A DNA stretch of 64,000 nt, taken from an uncultured Arthrobacter sp. Its GTDB lineage: Bacteria > Actinomycetota > Actinomycetes > Actinomycetales > Micrococcaceae. The translations under genes and the position numbers were made by a program. The DNA is taken from NCBI RefSeq assembly GCF_902805515.1, contig NZ_CADCTE010000172.1, positions 1 to 64,000 on the forward strand, given 5' to 3'. This document shows, one piece after another, positions 7,944 through 16,769 of this stretch (positions are counted from its first letter, which is position 1; every line of letters begins with the position of its first letter). The notes beneath the pieces were generated by a model that was not told where the DNA came from, ran no database searches, and was given only the letters and a program-made list of their open reading frames with translations.

Positions 7944-10900
7944 ATGGATACAGAAATCATGACTAGCTCACTGTCCGACCGCGGAGACATCATCTCCGAC
8001 GGCGGAACGGGCGCCGCCGGCGCCACCGGTCCGGACGCCGCAGGCTCCGGTCCAATTCCTGAGCACCTCGCGGCCGAGGCCACGGCGCTGGTGCGCCGCT
8101 GGCTCACCGAAGCGGCCAAGGTACCGGTCGACGCCTCCGCCGAGCAGTTGGCCGGCGTCCTCAAGGACCCGCACGGCCTTGAGTTCACCGTGGGATTCGT
8201 GGACGGCGTGATCCGCCCCGAGGATCTGTCGGTCGCCGCGCGCAACCTCGCGGCTATCGCCCCCAAGGTGCCCGCCTTCCTCCCGTGGTACATGCGCTCC
8301 GCCGTGCGCCTGGGCGCCACCGTGGCCCCGGTCCTGCCGCAGGTCGTCATTCCGGTGGCGCGGCGGGTGCTGCGAGAGATGGTCGGCCACCTGATCATCG
8401 ACGCCTCGGACCAGAAGCTGGGCAAGTCGATCAGCAAGATCCGCAAGGACGACACCCGGCTGAACGTCAACCTCCTGGGTGAGGCCGTTCTCGGCGAGCA
8501 CGAAGCCGAGCGCCGCCTCGAGGGGACCATGAAGCTCCTCGCCCGCCCGGATGTCGACTACGTGTCCATCAAGGTCTCCTCGACCGTCTCCCCCCACTCC
8601 CCCTGGGCGTTCGAGGAAGCCGTCCAGCACGTCACCGAGAAGCTGACGCCGCTGTACACGCTGGCCGCGTCCACCACCCCCGCCAAGTTCATCAACCTGG
8701 ACATGGAGGAGTACAAGGACCTGGACCTGACGATCGCGGTGTTCACCGCGATCCTCGACCGCCCCGAGTTCAAGAACCTCGAGGCCGGCATCGTGCTCCA
8801 GGCCTACCTGCCGGACTCCCTCGCAGCGATGATCCGCCTGCAGGAATGGGCAGCGAAGCGCCGCGCCGAAGGCGGTGCCGCGATCAAGGTCCGCGTCGTC
8901 AAGGGCGCCAACCTGCCCATGGAACAGGTCGAGGCATCCCTTCACGACTGGCCGCTGGCCACCTGGGGCTCCAAGCAGGAATCCGACACCCACTACAAGC
9001 GGGTGCTCAACTACGCCCTTCATCCCGACCGCATCGGCAACGTGCGCATCGGCGTCGCCGGCCACAACCTGTTCGACCTCGCCTTCGCCTGGCTCCTCGC
9101 CGGTGAGCGCGGCGTCCGCGACGGCATCGAGTTCGAGATGCTCCTCGGCATGGCCCAGGGCCAGGCGGAGGCGGTCAAGAAGGACGTCGGCTCCCTGCTG
9201 CTCTACACCCCGGTGGTGCATCCCCGGGAGTTCGACGTCGCCATCGCCTACCTGATCCGCCGCCTCGAAGAGGGGGCCAGCCAGGAAAACTTCATGTCGG
9301 CGGTGTTCGAACTCTCCTCCAACGAGGCGCTGTTCGCCCGGGAGGAGGACCGGTTCCTCCGCTCGCTCGAGGCCCTGGATGACACGGTGCCCGGCCCGAA
9401 CCGCACGCAGGACCGCAACCAGTCCGAGCCTCCCGCGCCCACGACCGGCTTCACCAACACCCCTGACACGGATCCGTCCCTGCCGGCCAACCGCCGCTGG
9501 GGCCGTGCGGTGCTCAAGCGGGTCGAGGGTTCCGGCCTGGGCGAAGCGACGGTCGCGGCGACCACACTGCGGGACCCCGAGGCCCTCGAGCGCGTCATCT
9601 CCGAGGCTCTGGCCGAGGCCGACGCCTGGGGTGCCCTGAGCGGTGCCGAGCGTGCGGAGATCCTGCACCGCGCCGGCGACGCACTGGCGGCCCGCCGGGC
9701 CGACCTGATGGAGGTCATGGCGGCCGAGACCGGCAAGACCCTCGACCAGTCCGACCCGGAAATCTCCGAGGCGATCGACTTCGCGCATTACTACGCCGAG
9801 CTCGCCCGCGGGCTCGACGACGTTGACGGTGCCGTCTACACTCCGGCGAAGCTCACAGTCGTCACTCCCCCGTGGAACTTCCCGGTGGCCATTCCGGCCG
9901 GCTCGACCCTGGCGGCCCTCGCGGCCGGTTCCTCGGTGATCATCAAGCCCGCAGGGCAGGCGCCGCGCAGCGGTTCGGTGATGGTGGAGGCACTGTGGGA
10001 GGCCGGCGTTCCGCGCGGCGTCCTGCAGCTCGTCCACCTCGATGAGCGGTCCCTGGGCACCAAGCTGATCTCCGACGCGCGCGTCGACCGGGTCATCCTG
10101 ACCGGCGGGTACGAGACGGCGCAGCTGTTCCGTTCCTTCCGCCAGGACCTGCCCCTGCTGGCGGAGACCTCCGGCAAGAACTCGATCATCGTCACTCCGA
10201 GCGCGGACTTCGACCTCGCGGCCAAGGACGTGGCGTACTCGGCCTTCGGCCATGCGGGCCAGAAGTGCTCGGCGGCGTCCCTGGTGATCCTTGTGGGCAG
10301 CGTGCGGCACTCCCAGCGTTTCCGCAATCAGCTCGTCGATGCGGTCACCTCCCTGAAGGTCGGCTATCCCTCGGATCCGGCCACGCAGATGGGCCCGGTC
10401 ATCGAGCCCGCCTCCGGCAAGCTGCTCGACGGACTGACCAAGCTCGGCGAGGACGAGAACTGGCTGATCCAGCCCCGCAGGCTCGACGACACGGGCCGGC
10501 TGTGGAGCCCCGGCGTCCGCGCCGGCGTCAAGCGCGGTTCCGAGTACCACCTCACCGAGTACTTCGGTCCGATCCTGGGCGTCATGACCGCAGAGACGAT
10601 CGAAGAGGCAATCGAGATCGCCAACCAGGTCGACTACGGCCTGACCGCCGGGCTGCACTCCCTCAACCCGGGAGAGATCGGCACCTGGGTCGACTCGATC
10701 CAGGCCGGCAACCTGTACGTGAACCGCAGCACCACGGGAGCGATCGTCCAGCGTCAGCCGTTTGGCGGGTGGAAGAAGTCAGCCGTCGGTGCGGGCACCA
10801 AGGCCGGCGGACCGAACTACCTCGTCGGACTGGGCAACTGGAGCACGCGGAAGTCAACGGCGTCCGCCGAGCCGGTTCCGGCTGCGCAGCCTCTGCTGGC

Positions 10901-11468
10901 CGCCGTGGCACCCGAGGCCGGCTCCGAGCTGCGCGAGGGCGACTTAGCGATGCTCCAGCGCGCGGCGGCCTCCGACGCGGCGGCCTGGGCGGACGAGTTC
11001 GGCGCGGCCAAGGACGTGTCGGCGCTCACGGCGGAGCGGAACGTGTTCCGTTACCTCCCGGTCCCCGTGACCGTCCGCCTCGCCGAAGGTGAGCCGGTCG
11101 TCAAGCTGATCCGCGTCCTCGCCGCCGCAGCCGCTGCCGGTTCAACCGTGCGCGTGTCCTCGGCCGTGGAACTGACCAGCGCGCTCTCGACCGCGGTCCG
11201 CACCTTCGCGGCATCGGTCACCATCGAAACCGACGAGGAGTGGCTGGTGTCCGTTGCCCGCCACGAAGCCGGGCGCCTCCGCCTCATCGGCGGTGACCCT
11301 GCTGCCCTGGCCAAGGCAACCGGCGGGCGCCCCGACCTGGCCGTGTACCACCAGCCCGTCACCGAGGCCGGCCGGGTCGAAATGCTGCCCTTCCTGCACG
11401 AGCAGGCAGTGAGCATCACCGCCCACCGGTTCGGCACCAAGAACGAGCTCTCGGTGGGCCTGATCTAG
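7944..11468 (+). CDS. putA: Bifunctional proline / glutamate-semialdehyde dehydrogenase
   Basis: A 1174-residue protein that oxidises proline to glutamate in two steps. Residues about 90-440 form the FAD-dependent proline dehydrogenase barrel (YVSIKVSSTVSP, VRVVKGANLPMEQVE, GVAGHNLFDLAFA). Residues about 550-1000 form the NAD-dependent aldehyde dehydrogenase, with LAETSGKNSI supplying the Glu and FGHAGQKCSA the catalytic Cys775. Residues about 1010-1174 are an extra C-terminal domain. There is no N-terminal ribbon-helix-helix, so unlike enterobacterial PutA it should not self-regulate. An alternative start is the ATG at 7959. It lies 53 bp after the permease, likely in one operon controlled by the divergent LysR protein. 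Confidence 0.96.
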   Translation: MDTEIMTSSLSDRGDIISDGGTGAAGATGPDAAGSGPIPEHLAAEATALVRRWLTEAAKVPVDASAEQLAGVLKDPHGLEFTVGFVDGVIRPEDLSVAARNLAAIAPKVPAFLPWYMRSAVRLGATVAPVLPQVVIPVARRVLREMVGHLIIDASDQKLGKSISKIRKDDTRLNVNLLGEAVLGEHEAERRLEGTMKLLARPDVDYVSIKVSSTVSPHSPWAFEEAVQHVTEKLTPLYTLAASTTPAKFINLDMEEYKDLDLTIAVFTAILDRPEFKNLEAGIVLQAYLPDSLAAMIRLQEWAAKRRAEGGAAIKVRVVKGANLPMEQVEASLHDWPLATWGSKQESDTHYKRVLNYALHPDRIGNVRIGVAGHNLFDLAFAWLLAGERGVRDGIEFEMLLGMAQGQAEAVKKDVGSLLLYTPVVHPREFDVAIAYLIRRLEEGASQENFMSAVFELSSNEALFAREEDRFLRSLEALDDTVPGPNRTQDRNQSEPPAPTTGFTNTPDTDPSLPANRRWGRAVLKRVEGSGLGEATVAATTLRDPEALERVISEALAEADAWGALSGAERAEILHRAGDALAARRADLMEVMAAETGKTLDQSDPEISEAIDFAHYYAELARGLDDVDGAVYTPAKLTVVTPPWNFPVAIPAGSTLAALAAGSSVIIKPAGQAPRSGSVMVEALWEAGVPRGVLQLVHLDERSLGTKLISDARVDRVILTGGYETAQLFRSFRQDLPLLAETSGKNSIIVTPSADFDLAAKDVAYSAFGHAGQKCSAASLVILVGSVRHSQRFRNQLVDAVTSLKVGYPSDPATQMGPVIEPASGKLLDGLTKLGEDENWLIQPRRLDDTGRLWSPGVRAGVKRGSEYHLTEYFGPILGVMTAETIEEAIEIANQVDYGLTAGLHSLNPGEIGTWVDSIQAGNLYVNRSTTGAIVQRQPFGGWKKSAVGAGTKAGGPNYLVGLGNWSTRKSTASAEPVPAAQPLLAAVAPEAGSELREGDLAMLQRAAASDAAAWADEFGAAKDVSALTAERNVFRYLPVPVTVRLAEGEPVVKLIRVLAAAAAAGSTVRVSSAVELTSALSTAVRTFAASVTIETDEEWLVSVARHEAGRLRLIGGDPAALAKATGGRPDLAVYHQPVTEAGRVEMLPFLHEQAVSITAHRFGTKNELSVGLI

Positions 11469-11487
11469 CCGACCCACGCACAACCAG

Positions 11488-11520
11488 AAGCGCCCCTCCC
11501 CGATTCGGGGAGGGGCGCTT
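11488..11520. terminator. Hairpin terminator between putA and ddl
   Basis: A perfect 14-bp stem (AAGCGCCCCTCCCC and its complement) closes a 5-base loop, 19 bp after the putA stop. No long T tract follows on either strand. The position between convergent genes fits a shared terminator. Confidence 0.75.
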
Positions 11521-11592
11521 CGGTGTTCAGGGCCAACTATGGACACGCCGCGGGCGGCCGCAGCAGGCCGAAGGTGACCGCCGAGGGGCCGG

Positions 11593-12738
11593 TCAGCGCA
11601 GGCCGGTCCTGCGCTCGAGTGCCAGTTCGATCAGCTCGTCGATGAGGTCGGTGTAGGTGAGACCCGACTTGGCCCACATCTGCGGGTACATGCTGATCGG
11701 GGTGAATCCGGGCATGGTGTTGATCTCATTGATGATCAGCTCGCCCGCCGGGGTGTAGAAGAAGTCGACCCGGGACAGCCCTTCGGCGCCCACGGCGTCG
11801 AAGGCCTGCGCGGCCAGGTCGCGGACCGAGTCGGTGACGTGCGGCGGAAGGTCGGCCGGGCAGCTCAGCTGCGCGGCGTTCCCGTCGACATACTTGGCTT
11901 CGAAGTCATACCAGTCGTGGCCACCCGGCTGCACCGCAATCTCTCCGGGCAGCGAGGTCCGCGGGTCCTGCGTGCCCCGGCCCTGCAGGACGGCAACCTC
12001 AATCTCGCGTCCGTCGATGCCTGCCTCGACGATGACCTTGGGATCGAAGACCCGCGCGGCCTCGATGGCCTGCCGCAGGCCCGCCGGGGACTCGACCCGG
12101 CTGATCCCCATCGACGATCCCGCGCGCGCAGGCTTCACGAACACCGGGAAGTCGAGGTCCGCGGCGCGCCGCAGGCACTCCTCGCTGTCCTTTTCCCACT
12201 GCCGGTTGGTAACCACCGCGTAGGGGCCCACCTTCAGCCCGGCCGACGCGAACACGACCTTCATGTAGTGCTTGTCCATGCCGACGGCGGAGGCCAGGAC
12301 GCCGGCGCCGACGTAGCGGATGTCCGCCATCTCAAGCATGCCCTGCAGCGTTCCGTCTTCACCGAACGGCCCGTGCAGCAGAGGCATAACGACGTCGACG
12401 CCGCCGAGGCTGCGTGGCATCGAGTCAGGTGCCGTCACCATCAGTTCCTGTCCCCGGGCAGCGTCGGGGAAGGCCGCCGAGGAGATGACAACGGACTCGG
12501 AGGAGGCCGTCACCTCGGGGAGGGTGCCGGAGCTCAGCGACCACTGGGAGGGATCCTCGGACACCAGCGCCCACTGCCCGTTCTTGGCAATGCCCACGGG
12601 AACGACGTCGTACTTCGACCGGTCGATCGCATTGAGGACGCCGGCGGCGGTGACGCAGCTGACCGAGTGCTCGCTGGAGCGCCCCCCGAACAGGACAAGG
12701 ACGCGGGGCCTGCGCCCCGGAGTGGATTCACTTGTCAC
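11593..12738 (-). CDS. ddl: D-alanine--D-alanine ligase
   Basis: A 381-residue ATP-grasp ligase that makes D-Ala-D-Ala for peptidoglycan. It shows VLFGGRSSEHSVSC at the N-terminus, MPLLHGPFGEDGTLQG, DKHYMKVVFASAGL, FVKPARAGSSMGISRV and the metal-binding end FFYTPAGELIINEINTMPGFT. The GTG start overlaps the gpsA stop by four bases (GTGA), so translation is probably coupled. It is the last gene of the murA-plsC-gpsA-ddl series. Confidence 0.95.
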   Translation of the reverse strand: MTSESTPGRRPRVLVLFGGRSSEHSVSCVTAAGVLNAIDRSKYDVVPVGIAKNGQWALVSEDPSQWSLSSGTLPEVTASSESVVISSAAFPDAARGQELMVTAPDSMPRSLGGVDVVMPLLHGPFGEDGTLQGMLEMADIRYVGAGVLASAVGMDKHYMKVVFASAGLKVGPYAVVTNRQWEKDSEECLRRAADLDFPVFVKPARAGSSMGISRVESPAGLRQAIEAARVFDPKVIVEAGIDGREIEVAVLQGRGTQDPRTSLPGEIAVQPGGHDWYDFEAKYVDGNAAQLSCPADLPPHVTDSVRDLAAQAFDAVGAEGLSRVDFFYTPAGELIINEINTMPGFTPISMYPQMWAKSGLTYTDLIDELIELALERRTGLR

Positions 12739-13787
12739 GGAGTATGTTCGCCTTCCGGTTTGAGGTCGCGGGCCAGAAGGCGCGGTCCCAGATCGTTAAC
12801 TGAAATACTCCCCTGGAGCACTGCCACAACATTATCGGTGATCGGCATGTCGACGCCGAGCTGGGTGGCGAGGTCGAGCACGGCCTGGGCCGACTTGATG
12901 CCCTCGGCGGTCTGGTTCATGCGCACCGTGACCTGCTCAAGGGTGAGGCCCTGGCCAAGCAGGTGCCCGGCGGTGTGGTTGCGGGACAGCGCGGAGGAGC
13001 AGGTGGCGATGAGGTCGCCCATTCCGGCGAGCCCGGCGAGGGTCTCCGCCCGCGCGCCGAGCGCCACCGCCAGTCGGGTCGTTTCGGCAAGGCCGCGGGT
13101 GATGACCGAGGCCTTGGTGTTGTCCCCCATCCTCCGCCCCTCGCAGATGCCGACGGCCAGGGCGATGACGTTCTTGACGATGCCACCGATCTCCACTCCG
13201 ACGACGTCCGTCGTGGTGTAGGGCCGGAAGTAGGAGGCGGTGCAGGCGGCGGCGATCCAGGCGGCGACGTCGTGGTTCGAGCAGGCGACGACCGAGGCGG
13301 TGGGCTCCTGGCGGGCGATTTCCATTGCGAGGTTCGGCCCCGACACCACGGCGACGCGGTCGGCGGGGAGGCTGAGCTCGGCGGCGATGACTTCGCTCAT
13401 GCGCGCGTCGGTGCCGACTTCGAGTCCCTTCATGAGCGAGACGACGACGGCACCGTCGGGGATCAGGGCCTTCCAGCCGGCCAGCTGGGGGCGCAGGGTC
13501 TGCGCCGGGACGGCCAGGACGACGAGCTGGGCGTCCGCGAGGACGGCGCCGACATCGCTCGAAGCGGTGATGTTGCCGGGCAGGACGACGTCACCGAGGT
13601 ACCTGCTGTTGCGGTGGGAGCCGTTGATCTCGAGGGTGACCTCTTCACGGCGGGCCCAGAGCCGGACCACCGCATCCTTGGAGGAGTCGGCGAGGACCTT
13701 CGCGAAGGTGGTCCCCCAGCTTCCCGCTCCGAGGACGGCGACACGGGTGGGCACCGGGCGTCCCATCCGGGACGTTCCAGCACTCAC
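12735..13787 (-). CDS. gpsA: NAD(P)-dependent glycerol-3-phosphate dehydrogenase
   Basis: A 350-residue enzyme reducing dihydroxyacetone phosphate to sn-glycerol-3-phosphate for phospholipid synthesis. It has the nucleotide motif VAVLGAGSWGTTFA, VVSLMKGLEV, SGPNLAMEIA and the catalytic region EIGGIVKNVIALAVGICEG. I chose the GTG at 13787 because GGAGGAGG lies 7 bases upstream and the GTG overlaps the plsC stop as GTGA. An ATG at 13766 is the alternative. It overlaps ddl by four bases downstream. Confidence 0.94.
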   Translation of the reverse strand: MSAGTSRMGRPVPTRVAVLGAGSWGTTFAKVLADSSKDAVVRLWARREEVTLEINGSHRNSRYLGDVVLPGNITASSDVGAVLADAQLVVLAVPAQTLRPQLAGWKALIPDGAVVVSLMKGLEVGTDARMSEVIAAELSLPADRVAVVSGPNLAMEIARQEPTASVVACSNHDVAAWIAAACTASYFRPYTTTDVVGVEIGGIVKNVIALAVGICEGRRMGDNTKASVITRGLAETTRLAVALGARAETLAGLAGMGDLIATCSSALSRNHTAGHLLGQGLTLEQVTVRMNQTAEGIKSAQAVLDLATQLGVDMPITDNVVAVLQGSISVNDLGPRLLARDLKPEGEHTP

Positions 13788-14542
13788 GCGTTGTCCTCCT
13801 CCGCCGCGTCGAAGTCGCGGCCTGTCCGTTTCTGTCGTTTCGCGGCCGGGTCCCAACGCTCCGCCGGCGGCTGCTCGCCGCGCAGCTCGGCGAGCAGGGC
13901 GGTGACGGCGTCAAGGATGCGGTCGGTTGCCTCGTTCAGGGTGTCCCGGGTGATCGGGCGGTCCCGGAAGTCGCTGAGGTCCACGGGATCCCCGACGATG
14001 ACCCGTGAGGTCTTCCGCGGGAAGAGGTAAAGACGCCGGGCGTACCGGGGAAACACCTCATGCGCTCCCCAGTGCGCCATGGGCACCACGGGCGCGCCGG
14101 TCTGCAGGGCCAGGCGGGCGGCGCCGGTCCGGCCCTTCATCGGCCACATCCCCGGATCGCGGGTGAGGGTGCCTTCGGGGTAGACGATGACTCCGCCGCC
14201 GTCGGCGATGGCCTGCTGGGCCGCCTCGAGGGACCGGTTCGCTCCGGCGGTGGTGCGCTCGACCGGGATCTGCCCGGTGGCGCGCAGCGCACCTCCCAGC
14301 ACGGGCACCGAAAACAGGGACGCCTTGGCCAGGAAGTGGGGCATCACCTTGTTGTTGTAGAGGAAATGCCCCACGACCACCGGGTCGATCTCGGTGACGT
14401 GGTTCGGGCACAGGATGAAGCCGGAATCCCGCGGCAGTTTTTCCGTGTGAATCCACTGCTTGTTCATCAGCAGATTCATGACCGGACGCAGGATCCCGGC
14501 GAGCACCGCAAAGGCGGCCCGTGACGTGCCTGTCTCACCCAT
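13784..14542 (-). CDS. plsC: 1-acyl-sn-glycerol-3-phosphate acyltransferase
   Basis: A 252-residue PlsC-type acyltransferase that adds a second acyl chain to make phosphatidic acid. The catalytic motif NHVTEID (about residues 48-54) and the substrate motif YPEGTLTRD (about 121-129) are intact. A hydrophobic N-terminal stretch (AAFAVLAGILRPVMNLL) suggests membrane attachment. The last roughly 30 residues are a charged tail. It overlaps gpsA by four bases, and both products feed phospholipid synthesis, so coupling makes metabolic sense. Confidence 0.92.
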   Translation of the reverse strand: MGETGTSRAAFAVLAGILRPVMNLLMNKQWIHTEKLPRDSGFILCPNHVTEIDPVVVGHFLYNNKVMPHFLAKASLFSVPVLGGALRATGQIPVERTTAGANRSLEAAQQAIADGGGVIVYPEGTLTRDPGMWPMKGRTGAARLALQTGAPVVPMAHWGAHEVFPRYARRLYLFPRKTSRVIVGDPVDLSDFRDRPITRDTLNEATDRILDAVTALLAELRGEQPPAERWDPAAKRQKRTGRDFDAAEEDNA

Positions 14543-14560
14543 GCCTGGTGCGCCCCGGAC

Positions 14561-15910
14561 CTAGAGGAGTCCCGCGGCGAAGACCGGGGCTTCCTCCGTG
14601 ATGTCGAAATCGGCGCCAAGGCCCTCGAGCTTGTCCTGGAAGCGCTCGTACCCGCGGTTGATGAGCTCGATGCCCGTCACCCGTGAGGTTCCTTCGGCCG
14701 CAAGGGCTGCGATGAGGTGGCTGAAGCCGCCCCGCAGGTCGGGGATGTCGATGTCGGCCCCGCGCAGCTGCGTCGGGCCCGAGATGACGGCGGAGTGGAG
14801 GAAGTTCCGCTGGCCGAAGCGGCACGGCACGCTGCCGAGGCACTCGCGGTGGACCTGGATGTTCGCGCCCATGCGGATCAGTGCCTCGGTGAAGCCAAAC
14901 CGGTTTTCATAGACGGTCTCGTGGACGATTGAGACGCCCGAGGCCTGGGTGAGCGCAACGACGAGGGGCTGCTGCCAGTCCGTCATGAACCCGGGGTGCA
15001 CGTCCGTCTCGAGGACCAGCGGCTTGAGCGGGCCGCCGGGGTGGTAGAAGCGGATCCCGTCGTCGTCGACGTCGAAGGCGCCGCCGACCTTCCGGTAGGT
15101 GTTGAGGAAGGCGGTCAGATCGAGCTGGCGTGCGCCCTCGACGTAGATGTCGCCCTTGGTGACCAGGGCCGCCGACGCCCAGGAGGCGGTCTCGTTGCGG
15201 TCGGAGATGGCCTTGTGGTTGTAGCCGGTCAGTTCCCGGACGCCCTCGATGCGGATGACGCGGTCGGTCTGGACCGTGATGATGGCGCCCATCTTCTGCA
15301 GCACCGCGATGAGGTCCATGATCTCGGGCTCAACTGCGGCACCGGACAGCTCGGTGATGCCTTCGGCGCGGATCGCGGTCAGCAGCACCTGCTCGGTGGC
15401 TCCGACGCTGGGGTACGGCAGCGACAGCTTGGCGCCGTGGAGGCCCTTCGGGGCGGAGATGGAGATGCCGCCCGGGCGCTTGTCGACGACTGCGCCAAAG
15501 TTGCGAAGAACCTGGAGGTGGTAGTCGATGGGACGGTCGCCGATCTTGCAGCCACCGAGATCGGGGATGAACGCCTCACCGATGCTGTGCATCAGGGGCC
15601 CGCAGAAGAGGATGGGGATGCGCGAGTCGCCGGCGTGCGCATCGATGTCCTTGGACTGCGCCATCTTGGCGGCGCTGGGATCCATGGTGAGATCGCCGGT
15701 CACCGGGTCCTTGGTGACCTCCACGCCGTGTAGGCGCAGCAGGCTGGTGACAACCTCAACGTCCTTGATCTCGGGAACGTTGCGCAGGACAGACGGGGTG
15801 TTTCCCAGCAGGGACGCCACCATGGCCTTCGGCACGAGGTTCTTCGCTCCGCGGACGGAGACTTTCCCATTAAGTGGAACCCCACCGCGGATGGTCAGAA
15901 CGTTACCCAT
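14561..15910 (-). CDS. murA: UDP-N-acetylglucosamine 1-carboxyvinyltransferase
   Basis: A 449-residue enzyme of the EPSP-synthase fold that transfers enolpyruvate to UDP-GlcNAc, the first committed peptidoglycan step. The active-site lysine is in GAKNLVPKA. The fosfomycin-target Cys121 lies in LGGCKIGDRPIDYH. The acid region is NRFGFTEALIRMGANI. The segment before the Cys (DSRIPILFCGPLMHSIG) differs from the common MRAS..GPL form, so it is a divergent clade member. AGGAAA precedes the ATG. It is the first gene of a murA-plsC-gpsA-ddl series, 18 bp before plsC. Confidence 0.93.
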   Translation of the reverse strand: MGNVLTIRGGVPLNGKVSVRGAKNLVPKAMVASLLGNTPSVLRNVPEIKDVEVVTSLLRLHGVEVTKDPVTGDLTMDPSAAKMAQSKDIDAHAGDSRIPILFCGPLMHSIGEAFIPDLGGCKIGDRPIDYHLQVLRNFGAVVDKRPGGISISAPKGLHGAKLSLPYPSVGATEQVLLTAIRAEGITELSGAAVEPEIMDLIAVLQKMGAIITVQTDRVIRIEGVRELTGYNHKAISDRNETASWASAALVTKGDIYVEGARQLDLTAFLNTYRKVGGAFDVDDDGIRFYHPGGPLKPLVLETDVHPGFMTDWQQPLVVALTQASGVSIVHETVYENRFGFTEALIRMGANIQVHRECLGSVPCRFGQRNFLHSAVISGPTQLRGADIDIPDLRGGFSHLIAALAAEGTSRVTGIELINRGYERFQDKLEGLGADFDITEEAPVFAAGLL

Positions 15911-16159
15911 GAATACCTAATTTCCTCATACAAATATGCCCCCGCAGAACGTGATTGCCCGAGTACAGCATAGGAGCTTGTCGAACCGAACTGAAATGCA
16001 AGGCTAGTTCATTCCTGCCTTGCCTAATGGTTAGAACCGCGGATCGGCGGGCAAGATTCCTTAACGCAATCAGGATCACACCGGTTTGACCGGCGGCTCG
16101 GAACGGGTCTCCGAAGGGGTTTTCACTCCCCGACGGGGAGTCGGTGCGCCGGGCCGGGG
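15911..16159. other. Intergenic, murA promoter side and small hairpin
   Basis: No credible ORF. The murA-proximal half is AT-rich for this genome and must carry its promoter; I could not fix the -35 and -10 boxes. The leuD-proximal half holds a hairpin at 16125-16141 (ACTCCCC, 3-base loop, GGGGAGT), 19 bp after the leuD stop and without a T tract. It is a weak terminator candidate. Confidence 0.5.
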
Positions 16160-16759
16160 CTAGGTGCGCACCGGCAGGGTGGTAGGCCGGAAGCTCGGCC
16201 GGGTGGCCTCGAACTCGGTGATGTCGGGCTCATGGCGAAGGGTCAGCCCGATGTCGTCGAGCCCTTCGAGCAGCCGCCAGCGCGTGTAGTCGTCGATCTG
16301 GAACAGCGCGCTCACCGGACCGCAGACGGCCGTGCGGGCCTGGAGGTCAACGGTAACCGTGGCACCGGGCTCGTTCTCGAGCACCTTCCAGATCAGTTCG
16401 ATTTCGTCCTGGGCGACCTGGGCCGCCACGAGTCCCTGCTTGCCCGAGTTGCCCCGGAAGATATCGGCGAAGCGTGAGGAGAGCACGGCCCGGAAGCCGA
16501 AGTCCTTGAGCGCCCACACGGCATGTTCCCGGGATGATCCGGTGCCGAAGTCGGGGCCCGCGACGAGCACCGAGCCGCGCGTGTAGGGCTCCCGGTTGAG
16601 AATGAAGTTCTCATCCTTGCGCCAGGCGGCGAACAGCGCATCCTCGAAGCCGGTCCGGGTGATCCGCTTGAGGTAGACGGCGGGGATGATCTGGTCGGTG
16701 TCGACATTGCTCTGACGCAGCGGAACACCGATGCCGGTGTGCGTGGTGATCTTTTCCAT
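16160..16759 (-). CDS. leuD: 3-isopropylmalate dehydratase small subunit
   Basis: A 199-residue aconitase swivel-domain protein; with LeuC it isomerises 2- to 3-isopropylmalate in leucine synthesis. It shows [36 protein letters not shown] and [14 protein letters not shown]. The ATG at 16759 has AGGAG 8 bases upstream and matches the family N-terminus; in-frame upstream sequence lies inside leuC. It begins 10 bp after leuC, so the two are co-transcribed. Confidence 0.96.
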   Translation of the reverse strand: MEKITTHTGIGVPLRQSNVDTDQIIPAVYLKRITRTGFEDALFAAWRKDENFILNREPYTRGSVLVAGPDFGTGSSREHAVWALKDFGFRAVLSSRFADIFRGNSGKQGLVAAQVAQDEIELIWKVLENEPGATVTVDLQARTAVCGPVSALFQIDDYTRWRLLEGLDDIGLTLRHEPDITEFEATRPSFRPTTLPVRT

Positions 16760-16769
16760 GGCGGGGCTC

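Noticed and set aside
7968-10658. 896-codon open frame on the minus strand
   Set aside because: It lies wholly antisense to putA, has the Gly/Asp/Val/Arg bias of a codon-position shadow in GC-rich DNA, and shows no domain.
13788-13856. Longer N-terminus of gpsA
   Set aside because: It would overlap plsC by over 70 bases and adds Arg/Gly-rich residues absent from the family; the GTG at 13787 has a strong ribosome site.
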